Below the pieces are notes generated by a model. That model saw only the letters and a list, made by a program, of their open reading frames with translations, ran no database searches and had not been told where the DNA came from. From the NCBI GenBank assembly GCA_963847145.1, contig CAWJYN010000003.1, positions 1 to 64,000 of the forward strand: 64,000 nucleotides of DNA, given 5' to 3'. Of this stretch, positions 44,783 through 52,368 are shown piece by piece. The position numbers and the translations under genes are program-made. Each line of letters begins with the position of its first letter. The stretch's first letter is position 1. This stretch comes from JABFRJ01 sp963847145. GTDB taxonomy: Bacteria > Pseudomonadota > Alphaproteobacteria > Rhizobiales > Hyphomicrobiaceae.

Positions 44783-46474
44783 TCACGCCTTCGCCAGAAT
44801 GCTCGCTGACAGATCGCGGCCGCGGGGGATGGCGAAGACGTCGCGCGGCTCGTCGGTCGCGGGGTCTTTGATGGTCAAGGTTGTGTAGGCGGAGGCGTTC
44901 CAGCCGGCGATCTGGGCAAATTCGTGGGTGACGACGATCTGCACCTGCTGCTCTTTGGCGATGCGATCGAGATGGCGCGCGACTTTCATCGTCGGCCCGA
45001 TGGACGTCAGCTCGATGCCGTCGCCATAGCCGACGCGGCCGACCAGCAGGGAGCCGACGTGCAAGCCGACGCCGATTTGCATGGGCTTGCCGGTTTCGGT
45101 TGAGAGCACGGCATTGACATGATCGAGCGCGAGATCGATGGCGCGGGCGGCGCGCAAGGCGTGGCGGCAGCCGGCCTCGGCACCGTCGCGCTGGCCGAAG
45201 ACTGCAAACAATCCATCGCCCGTGAATTGCTCGATGCGGCCACCGTGGCTGGTGATGGCGTCGCCGGCGGCGGCGAAGAATGTGTTGAGGATATAGACAC
45301 TGTCGTAGGGCAATTTGCGCTGCGAGATCTGGGTGAACTCGCGCATGTTCAGATAGAGCACGGCGAGGTCTTTCTGGACGCCGCCGGAGTCGGTTTCCTG
45401 CTGGTCGGCGGCGTCGGGCCCGGTGCTGCGTGCGCGCAGCAAGCGGGTGACGGTCATGGCGCCTTGGGGCCGGATCTGGCAGGCGAGGCGCACATTTTCG
45501 GGGGCCTGGATGGAGCCGAGCGTGATGGCTTCATGGGCTTCCGGCGGTGGCAGCGGCACTTGTGTGTCGTCGATGCGGACGCGGCAGGTGGAACAGCGCG
45601 CACGGCCACCGCAGACAGAAGCGTGCGGGATGTTGTTGGCGCGGCTGATCTCCAGCAGCGTTGCGCCGCGGGCGGACTTGATGGTCGGCCCGCCGACATA
45701 CCGGATGGTGAATTTCGGCGCGGCGAGACGGCGGATGTGGCTGAGAAACAGGAACCCGCCGATCGCACCGAGCACGCCGGCGAACGACAGCCGGACCATC
45801 GAGCGATAGCTCTCCAGCTTGGCGGAGGCGGCGGCATCGGGCCAGTGCGTCAGCTCTTTGACCTTGGCCATCATCTCAGGGGCTTCGACCAGTGTGGCGA
45901 CGTTGCGGCCAGCCACCATGAAGCCGGCGAGGGAGGCCAGCGGAATGGCAATGGCGATAAACAGCAGCACCGGCTGGATGGCGCGGTAGGGCGTGTAGAG
46001 CCGCAGCCAGAAATGAATACCGAGACAGCCATGGACCCAAACCATGATCAGCAACGTGCTCTGCAGGATGGCGCTGGCCGGCCAGAGACGGACGAGTTCG
46101 TACAGGTAATTGTCTTCGACGCCGAAGTAGGTGTGAGCGATGCGCGTGTTGACGATGTGGGGGAAGAGAATGAAAGGGATCAGCAGCCCGAGCACGAGCT
46201 GGATGACTTCCCAAGGCTGCATTTTCAGCGTGGTGCGGGTGGCGAATTTGTAGAGCGCCAGCAGGATGTGGATCGCGACGGCAGCCACCAGGATGACGGT
46301 GCCGGGCGTTGAGCGCGTGACCAGCCCCCTGATGCGCTGTACCTCGTGCATCAGTTCGATGTTCACCAGGCCAACGGCGTGGTTGAGGAAGTGCGTCAAG
46401 GCAAATGCAAACAAGATCAGACCGGAGATCAACCGGGCCTTCTGGAAAACGTCGCCACGCTTCAAAACCTGCAT
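44783..46474 (-). CDS. Membrane heme-b / ferredoxin / class III cyclase fusion (CyaC-like)
   Basis: 563 residues in three parts. Residues 1-250 form about six helices resembling the diheme anchor of succinate dehydrogenase, with His in ALTHFLNHAVG, VAIHILLALYKFATR and WVHGCLGIHFWLRL. Residues 255-350 form a [2Fe-2S] ferredoxin domain with CGGRARCSTC and a distal Cys in RLACQI. The rest is a class III nucleotide cyclase domain. The plan matches the redox-regulated adenylate cyclase CyaC described in Sinorhizobium. Here, key cyclase residues differ: the first metal Asp is Asn (LNMREFT), the base-selecting Asp is Pro (SIGPTM), and the transition-state Asn and Arg read Lys and His. Activity is doubtful. 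ATG 46474 is used; the longer frame starts with TTG. Confidence 0.85.
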   Translation of the reverse strand: MQVLKRGDVFQKARLISGLILFAFALTHFLNHAVGLVNIELMHEVQRIRGLVTRSTPGTVILVAAVAIHILLALYKFATRTTLKMQPWEVIQLVLGLLIPFILFPHIVNTRIAHTYFGVEDNYLYELVRLWPASAILQSTLLIMVWVHGCLGIHFWLRLYTPYRAIQPVLLFIAIAIPLASLAGFMVAGRNVATLVEAPEMMAKVKELTHWPDAAASAKLESYRSMVRLSFAGVLGAIGGFLFLSHIRRLAAPKFTIRYVGGPTIKSARGATLLEISRANNIPHASVCGGRARCSTCRVRIDDTQVPLPPPEAHEAITLGSIQAPENVRLACQIRPQGAMTVTRLLRARSTGPDAADQQETDSGGVQKDLAVLYLNMREFTQISQRKLPYDSVYILNTFFAAAGDAITSHGGRIEQFTGDGLFAVFGQRDGAEAGCRHALRAARAIDLALDHVNAVLSTETGKPMQIGVGLHVGSLLVGRVGYGDGIELTSIGPTMKVARHLDRIAKEQQVQIVVTHEFAQIAGWNASAYTTLTIKDPATDEPRDVFAIPRGRDLSASILAKA

Positions 46475-46586
46475 GCGAACCGGGCCCCTGGCGCCTTCCA
46501 ATTAAGGCGAGCGGGCTTACGCTACATGACTTGCGGCCGAACACAAACGGCCGCAAACGACGTATCGGCTCGGTGACGATACTCGG

Positions 46587-48320
46587 TTAAGCGGCGGGAC
46601 CTGAACGCCGTACAGTGTTGCCGTTGCTGGCGGCGACAGCGACCCGCTGGCCGCGCATGTTGGCCATGACCGTATCGCGGGGACCGAAGGCCAAGGTGAG
46701 GCCGAAGGACATCACCATCATCTTGTCGACGAAGTTCAGGATGGCGGGGCGGTGGCTGACGATGACGACGGAGCGGCCGGCCGCTTTCATGTGGCCGATG
46801 GCCTGGGCGAGGGCGCGTTCGCCTTCCTCGTCGAGGTTGGCGTTGGGTTCATCGAGCACGATCAAGCGGGGATCGCCAAAGAGTGCGCGCGCGAGGCCGA
46901 TGCGCTGGCGGGTGCCGCCGGAGAGCGCCGCGCCGGCCTCGCCGATCTGGGTGTCGTAGCCGTTGGGCAAGCGCAGGATGAGGTCGTGGGCGCCGGCGGC
47001 CTTGGCGGCCGTGACGACGGCTTCGTCTTCCACGGTGGCGAGGCGGGCGATGTTCTGTTTGATGGTGCCGGCGAACAGTTCAACGCTCTGCGGCAGGTAG
47101 CCGATGTGCTTGCCGAGCTGGGTGGGGTCCCACTGCTTGTAGCTGGCGCCATCAATGCGGACGGTGCCCTGCATGACCGGCCAGACGCCGGCGATGGCGC
47201 GGGCGAGGCTGGATTTGCCACTGCCCGAGGCGCCGACGATGGCGACGACTTCACCAGGATTGATGGAGAAAGAGACGCCTTTGACGACGGGGCGGCCGCC
47301 GCTGGGCGGGAGGACGACGATGCCTTCGACGTCGAGCTTGCCCAGAGGCGTGGGGAGGCGCGTCTGTTCGGCTTCGACGGGGAGGGCGGTGAAGAGCTGT
47401 GACAGCCGGCTGTGGGCTTCGCGAATGCGCAACAACTGCTTCCACTTGCCGACAAGTTGTTCAACGGGGGAGAGCGCGCGGCCCATCAGGATGGACGAGG
47501 CCATCATGATGCCGGGGGAGATCTGCTGATCGATGGCGAGATAAGCGCCGGCGCCCATGAGGCCGGTTTGGACCAACAAGCGCACGAACTTGGTGACGGC
47601 CATCATGGCCGCGCTGCGTTCGCTCATGGTGGCCATGGTGGCGACAGCGGCGGCCTGGGTGACGCCCCAACGGTCACGCACGGTGTTGCCCATGCCGAGG
47701 CCGCGCACGACTTCGCCGTTCTTAAGGATGGAGGCTGCGAAGACGTTGGCTTCGCTGGACAGCCGGCCGGCTTCGCGCATGCCGGTTTTGGTCAGCGCTT
47801 CGGTCAGCAGCGCGAGCAGAAACAGAAGGATGGCGCCGGCCAGCGCAACCAGGCCGAGCACGGGATGCAGCAGAAAGCAGAGGCCCACAAAGATGGGGAT
47901 CCAGGGCACGTCGCAGAGGGTGCCGATGATGCCGGAGGAAATGCCGTCGCGGACGGTATTGGCATCCTGCAGCATCTGCGGGCCGGAGAGGGGAATGCCA
48001 GCGGTTTCGGCGCGCAGCAGACAATCAAACAAGGATGAGCGGAGCTTCTCGTCGAAGATGGTGCTGGCTTTGAGCTGGAGGCCGGAGCGCACGTATTCGA
48101 GGAACGCGTAGAGCATCAGGAAGACCAGGACGATGAGGCTCAGCATGAGCAGCGTGCTGGTGTTGCGGCTGGCGATGACGCGGTCGTTGACCTGGATGGA
48201 ATAGAGCGGGACGGCGAGCATGGCCAAGTTGATGAAGATGCTCATCACGGCAGTGGCGATGAAGGCCGGACGGCAGGCGGCCTTGGCGGTCAGCAGCGGT
48301 GAGGTGGGGCGCGATTTCAT
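46587..48320 (-). CDS. Type I secretion ABC exporter (PrtD-like)
   Basis: A 577-residue fusion of an inner-membrane permease (six helices in residues 15-290; AVMSIFINLAMLAVPLYSIQ is typical) and an ATPase with Walker A GASGSGKSS, Q-loop YLPQSVELF, signature LSGGTRQR and Walker B LIVLDEPNANLDEEG. No N-terminal C39-like domain, as in PrtD/LipB-type exporters. It should drive export of the RTX protein encoded just upstream on the same strand, together with the HlyD-type adaptor at 50198-51523. The outer-membrane TolC partner is not in the window. Confidence 0.93.
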   Translation of the reverse strand: MKSRPTSPLLTAKAACRPAFIATAVMSIFINLAMLAVPLYSIQVNDRVIASRNTSTLLMLSLIVLVFLMLYAFLEYVRSGLQLKASTIFDEKLRSSLFDCLLRAETAGIPLSGPQMLQDANTVRDGISSGIIGTLCDVPWIPIFVGLCFLLHPVLGLVALAGAILLFLLALLTEALTKTGMREAGRLSSEANVFAASILKNGEVVRGLGMGNTVRDRWGVTQAAAVATMATMSERSAAMMAVTKFVRLLVQTGLMGAGAYLAIDQQISPGIMMASSILMGRALSPVEQLVGKWKQLLRIREAHSRLSQLFTALPVEAEQTRLPTPLGKLDVEGIVVLPPSGGRPVVKGVSFSINPGEVVAIVGASGSGKSSLARAIAGVWPVMQGTVRIDGASYKQWDPTQLGKHIGYLPQSVELFAGTIKQNIARLATVEDEAVVTAAKAAGAHDLILRLPNGYDTQIGEAGAALSGGTRQRIGLARALFGDPRLIVLDEPNANLDEEGERALAQAIGHMKAAGRSVVIVSHRPAILNFVDKMMVMSFGLTLAFGPRDTVMANMRGQRVAVAASNGNTVRRSGPAA

Positions 48321-48522
48321 GGCTCTGGTCCCGGTCGAGGGGGTGGGTTTGGCGATGTCTGGAGATCAGGATGGCACGGGCCCCGGGGGGCGGCTGTTTC
48401 GCGGGGAACAGGGATGAGTGGCCTTGGCGCCGCATTTTTCGGGGGTTTTTTGGGGTATTGAACGGTGAAAACTCGAATTATCTGTCCAAAAACTGTGTTG
48501 GAACAATACGCTACGCCAAAAA

Positions 48523-48550
48523 CCCCGGGACAGGGTGAGCTGTCCCGGGG
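48523..48550 (-). terminator. Terminator between the RTX and exporter genes
   Basis: An 11-bp perfect stem (CCCCGGGACAG/CTGTCCCGGGG) around a 6-nt loop, followed on the minus strand by TTTTTGGC. It lies 29 bp beyond the RTX stop and may lower exporter expression relative to the cargo. Confidence 0.85.
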
Positions 48551-48579
48551 GCGGCGGTGTGGTGCGGCTTTCGGCCCGC

Positions 48580-49680
48580 TTAGTGGAAGGTGAAGTCGGC
48601 TTCGGAGACGTGGGCGGTGTCGACACCGACGAGGGTGATCGATTCCTGGCCCCAGGTGATGACGGCGTTGCCATCGACGTTGTCGGCGATCTTGAGATCC
48701 CCGAAGGCGTGCACCCCGGTGGCGGATCCGAAGTCGAGCTTGTCGCCCTGGAAGGCGTCGAAGTCGGCGATGGTGTCCTTGCCCGAGTGCAGTTCGTCGA
48801 AGACGAACTTGTCAGCACCAGTCCCGCCCGTCAGCAGGTCGTTGCCGAGGCCGCCTTGCAGCGTGTCGTTGCCAGCGCCGCCATCAAGACGGTCGTTGCC
48901 CAACCCGCCGGAGAGTTTGTCGTTGCCGGCGTCGCCGAACATCGTGTCGTTGCCTTGGCCGCCGCGCATCGTGTCGTTGCCGGTGCCGCCGTGCATCGTA
49001 TCGTTGCCAGCATCGCCGAACATCGTGTCGTTGCCGGCGTCGCCGTACATCTGGTCGTTGCCGGTGCCGCCATGCATCTCGTCGTTGCCGGTGCCACCGC
49101 GCATGGTGTCGTTACCAGCATCGCCGAAGAGCTTGTCGTTGCCCGCTCCGCCTTCGATGACGTCGTTGCCTGCGCCACCGCGGACGGTGTCGTTGCCAGC
49201 ATCGCCGAATAGGCGGTCATTCCCGGCGCCGCCATCGATGACGTCGTTGCCAGCGCCACCGCGGACGGTGTCGTTGCCAGCATCGCCGAACAGACGGTCG
49301 TTGCCCGCTCCGCCATCGATCAGGTCGTTGCCTGCGCCGCCACGGATCGTGTCGTTGCCGGCTTCACCGAACAGACGGTCGTTGCCCGCTCCGCCATCGA
49401 TCAGGTCGTTGCCTGCGCCGCCGCGGATCGTGTCGTTGCCGGCTTCGCCGAACAGGCGGTCGTTGCCCGCGCCGCCATCGATCAGGTCGTTGCCTGCGCC
49501 GCCACGGATCGTGTCGTTGCCGGCCTCGCCGAACAGGCGGTCGTTGCCCGCTTCGCCGTTGATGATGTCGTTGCCGGCGCCACCGCGAACGGTGTCGTTG
49601 CCAGCGCCGGCGTTGATGGTGTCGGCCAGCGCGGTGCCGGTGAGAACTTCAGCCTGAGCGGTGCCGGTGATGATAGCCAT
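48580..49680 (-). CDS. RTX (hemolysin-type calcium-binding) repeat protein
   Basis: 366 residues, of which about 270 are roughly 30 consecutive nonapeptides of the GGxGNDx form (for example IRGGAGNDL, LFGEAGNDT). Repeats come in blocks of three, giving a 27-residue, 81-bp higher-order period in the first half. The last 75 residues (GADKFVFDELHSGKDTIADF to FTFH) are a typical C-terminal type I secretion signal domain ending in a hydrophobic/His tail. No catalytic domain is present, so it is probably a secreted calcium-binding surface or matrix protein. It precedes the exporter gene. The long open frame on the opposite strand is a by-product of the repeats. Confidence 0.93.
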   Translation of the reverse strand: MAIITGTAQAEVLTGTALADTINAGAGNDTVRGGAGNDIINGEAGNDRLFGEAGNDTIRGGAGNDLIDGGAGNDRLFGEAGNDTIRGGAGNDLIDGGAGNDRLFGEAGNDTIRGGAGNDLIDGGAGNDRLFGDAGNDTVRGGAGNDVIDGGAGNDRLFGDAGNDTVRGGAGNDVIEGGAGNDKLFGDAGNDTMRGGTGNDEMHGGTGNDQMYGDAGNDTMFGDAGNDTMHGGTGNDTMRGGQGNDTMFGDAGNDKLSGGLGNDRLDGGAGNDTLQGGLGNDLLTGGTGADKFVFDELHSGKDTIADFDAFQGDKLDFGSATGVHAFGDLKIADNVDGNAVITWGQESITLVGVDTAHVSEADFTFH

Positions 49681-50197
49681 GATACTGTCTCCTGGGGTTG
49701 GGGTGGGGTGATGAAAGGGACTAATTTAAGGGCTTTCTGAGTGTCGCCCGCGTCTTGCGTTGCGGCGCGGACCGGTGTCTCAGAAGGCGGGTTGAAGGCG
49801 GCGCTGTGGGTGTTGTGCGCTGTCCTCGTGACCTGGGGTGACAGTGCCGGATGCGACGCTGCCGCGCTGTTTCGGCGGGAACAGGGTGGAAGAAATAATG
49901 CACTGTGGGTTGGATATTCTTTACTGGCAGCACCGCGCCCGGCAGGGCGGCGCATCGAAAAACGGCTGATTTCATTGATTTTGTGTGTCGCCCTCAGTCA
50001 GATCACCGGTGCCGGGACGCGATGTGCTGAAGCTTAGGAGACTTGAGCGCTGTCTTTCAGAGCGGTCTGTGCCGGTCGAGGACTACCGGCGCGATCCGAT
50101 CGATTTGCCGATGGGTAGTTCCCGGTGAAACAGCGGAGGGGCGGTGGGTGATGCACAAGGGGTTCAAGACCTGCCCATCCTCAGAGAGATCCATCCC
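49681..50197. other. Divergent control region between RTX and HlyD genes
   Basis: A 517-bp gap separates two divergently transcribed secretion genes. No gene is supported. It should hold both promoters, but I cannot assign boxes with confidence. Confidence 0.5.
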
Positions 50198-51523
50198 ATG
50201 ACCGCCGCTACTCTTCCCGCCACTGCTGCAAACCGTGCTTCGGGCGAGGTGCGCTCGCTGTTGATGATCGGCTATGGCTCGATCGCGCTGGCGTTCGGTG
50301 CGTTCGGTGGTTGGGCCGCGATGGCGCCACTCGACAGTGCGGCGATTGCCAACGCGCAGGTGGCGGTCAGCTCCAACCGCAAGCCGATCCAGCATCTGGA
50401 AGGTGGCATGCTGCGCGAAGTTCTCGTCACGGAAACGCAGCGGGTGGAGGCCGGCCAGGTGCTGTTCCGGCTGCAGCCGGTGCAGGCGCAGGCCAGTGCC
50501 GACACCGTGCGCAAAGCCACCGACGCGGCGCTGGCGCAGGATGCGCGCTTGTCTGCCGAACGCGATCTCAAGACGCAGATTACGTGGCCGGAGATGATCG
50601 CCCAGCGCCGCCTGCAGGCCGACGTGGCTGCCATCATGGCGGATCAGGAAAAGCAATTCGCCGAGCGCCGCCGGTCGACCGAAGGCCAAGTCGGCATTCA
50701 TATGTCGCGGATCGAGCAAACGTCGCGCGATATCGTCGGCAAGCGCAGCCGCGAGCGGTCGCTGGCCCAACAGATCGAAAGCCTGCAGATCGATGTCGGC
50801 AAATTCAAAACGCTGGCTGACAAGGGCTACTTTGCGGTGAGCAAGCTGTCGGCGATGCAGCGCGACTTGTGGCGCCTGGAAGGTGACCGTGAGGGCCTGC
50901 GTGGCGAGATCGCGCGCGCCGAAGAAACGATGGCGGAATCGCGCCAGCAGATCAAAGTTGTACAGCAAGCGCGCGTTGAAGAAGCGGCCCAGCAGTTGGC
51001 CGATGTGCGCGCCAAGCTGGCGGAACTCAGGGAGAAGACATCGGTGACGTCGGATGTGCTGGCGCGCCTGGAGGTACGGGCGCCGCGTGCTGGCATTATC
51101 CAGAGCATCAAAGTGCATACGGTGGGCGAGATCATCAAACCGGGCGACACATTGGCCGAACTGGTGACACCGGAGGAAGGGCTGATCATGACGGCGCAGG
51201 TGCAGCCTTCGGATATCGATAGTGTGCGCACCGGCGCGAAAGCCGAGATCCGGTTCCCGGCCTTCGCGGCCCGCCAGCGCACGGCGACGGTGGGTAAAGT
51301 TGAGACTGTCGCCTCAGACATCACGTTCGATCCGAACACCAAGCAGAGCTACTACGCGGCCCGCGTGATCATCGAAGCCGATACGCTGCCGACGGAATTG
51401 AAGGGCAAGCTGGTGCCCGGCATGCCGGCAACGGTGCTGATCACTACCGGTGAGCGCACCATGCTTACCTTCATTGTCGGTCCGCTGTCTGACCGCATCT
51501 CGCGGACGATGCGCGAGCGGTAA
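50198..51523 (+). CDS. HlyD-family membrane fusion protein of type I secretion
   Basis: 441 residues. One membrane helix near residues 22-42 (LLMIGYGSIALAFGAFGGWA), then the lipoyl-like half PIQHLEGGMLREVLVTETQR, a long coiled coil (about residues 120-285, rich in Ala, Glu, Arg), the second lipoyl half RAGIIQSIKVHTVGEIIKPG and a beta-barrel ending GMPATVLITTGERTMLTFIV. This is the PrtE/HlyD layout that bridges the ABC exporter and the outer-membrane channel. ATG 50198 follows AGAGAGA. It is divergent from the RTX gene, unlike the usual single operon. Confidence 0.93.
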   Translation: MTAATLPATAANRASGEVRSLLMIGYGSIALAFGAFGGWAAMAPLDSAAIANAQVAVSSNRKPIQHLEGGMLREVLVTETQRVEAGQVLFRLQPVQAQASADTVRKATDAALAQDARLSAERDLKTQITWPEMIAQRRLQADVAAIMADQEKQFAERRRSTEGQVGIHMSRIEQTSRDIVGKRSRERSLAQQIESLQIDVGKFKTLADKGYFAVSKLSAMQRDLWRLEGDREGLRGEIARAEETMAESRQQIKVVQQARVEEAAQQLADVRAKLAELREKTSVTSDVLARLEVRAPRAGIIQSIKVHTVGEIIKPGDTLAELVTPEEGLIMTAQVQPSDIDSVRTGAKAEIRFPAFAARQRTATVGKVETVASDITFDPNTKQSYYAARVIIEADTLPTELKGKLVPGMPATVLITTGERTMLTFIVGPLSDRISRTMRER

Positions 51524-51537
51524 GGGGCTTGTTGGAT

Positions 51538-51580
51538 TGTCGCTTCCGACTCCCGTAACCGGGAGCCGGCCGGAAGCGAC
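51538..51580 (+). terminator. Terminator after the HlyD gene
   Basis: Outer stem GTCGCTTCCG/CGGAAGCGAC with an inner CTCCCG/CGGGAG stem; a T-rich stretch (GTTTTCTTTT) follows about 16 bp later. It probably works for both convergent genes. Confidence 0.65.
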
Positions 51581-51602
51581 GGGGCGCTGCCGCCGTTTTC
51601 TT

Positions 51603-52139
51603 TTATCGCTGTTGCTGTTTCAATTGTGCCGGGCCGACGGCGAGGGCGGCGAGGCGCCAGTGGCCGGCGACAGGCTCGAAGACCATGTCGAAGGCGATTG
51701 ATTTGGGATCATCAGGCACCTGGCCGGAGAGATGCAGGCGCTTCTCTGGTGTCAGGGCGGGCGGTTGCGAGAGCGTCGGCGCACGCAGCGCGATGGCGCT
51801 GAGATCGAGGGTGGCGCGAACGGTTTGGAAGGCAAGTGCGAGATCGGCTGCGGAATGGGTTTGCTGGAACACCGGAGCGGCTGCATCGCGGAGGACGGAG
51901 TAGTTGCCGGTGCGGTTGGCTGCATCGAGCGTGAGCAGCGTGGTGCGGATGAGATAGAGGTGCTGGGGCGTGGGCTCGCGGACGGTTTTGGCGATGTTGG
52001 TGGGTGGGCGGGGACCGAGCGGGGCCGGGCGCGCGTGATTGACTTGGACTTTGGGTTCGTCGCCGGCAAAGGCTGTGACAAGGGTGGCTGAGGCGAGTGC
52101 GGTGACGACGAAGGCGGTGGGGAGGAGACGTTGGACCAT
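51603..52139 (-). CDS. Secreted protein of unknown function
   Basis: 178 residues with a signal peptide (MVQRLLPTAFVVTALASATL, then VTAFAGDEP). The mature part has a helical central region (LIRTTLLTLDAANRTGNYSV, ADLALAFQTVRATLDLSAIA) and a C-terminal beta segment (VPDDPKSIAFDMVFEPVAGH and WRLAALAVGP) like NTF2/DUF4864-type domains. No catalytic residues can be named. ATG 52139 is preferred to 52205 because the signal peptide starts there. It lies between the HlyD and autotransporter genes. Confidence 0.65.
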   Translation of the reverse strand: MVQRLLPTAFVVTALASATLVTAFAGDEPKVQVNHARPAPLGPRPPTNIAKTVREPTPQHLYLIRTTLLTLDAANRTGNYSVLRDAAAPVFQQTHSAADLALAFQTVRATLDLSAIALRAPTLSQPPALTPEKRLHLSGQVPDDPKSIAFDMVFEPVAGHWRLAALAVGPAQLKQQQR

Positions 52140-52337
52140 TGGATGGCTCTTGGTTTTGGTTGGGGCGGTGGGTTGGGTTAGACGCACCTTGGCGCCGTAA
52201 CCCAACGTTTCGGCTTGGATGCTGATGGGGAAATTTAGGCGTGTTGCGCACGATGTTGGGCTACGCTGCTGAAGGGCAGCTAACCCAACCTACAAGTGTC
52301 CGCTGCACTTGAGCGTGTTGTAGCCATAGGTGCGATA

Positions 52338-52360
52338 GGGTCAGACCCATGGTCTGACCC
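52338..52360 (-). terminator. GGTCAGACC-type hairpin after the autotransporter gene
   Basis: Arms GGGTCAGACC and GGTCTGACCC around CAT form a 10-bp stem just downstream of the autotransporter stop. The same core occurs after glnA and after its duplicated end. Confidence 0.7.
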
Positions 52361-52368
52361 CAGACGAG

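Noticed and set aside
48590..49657. A 355-codon open frame on the + strand opposite the RTX gene
   Set aside because: It is a periodic Ser/Leu/Pro/Ala product created by the complement of the nonapeptide repeats; the minus-strand product is a textbook RTX protein with a secretion signal.
48580..49680. CRISPR-like array in the RTX region
   Set aside because: The repeats are contiguous coding units with a 27- or 81-bp period and no unique spacers.
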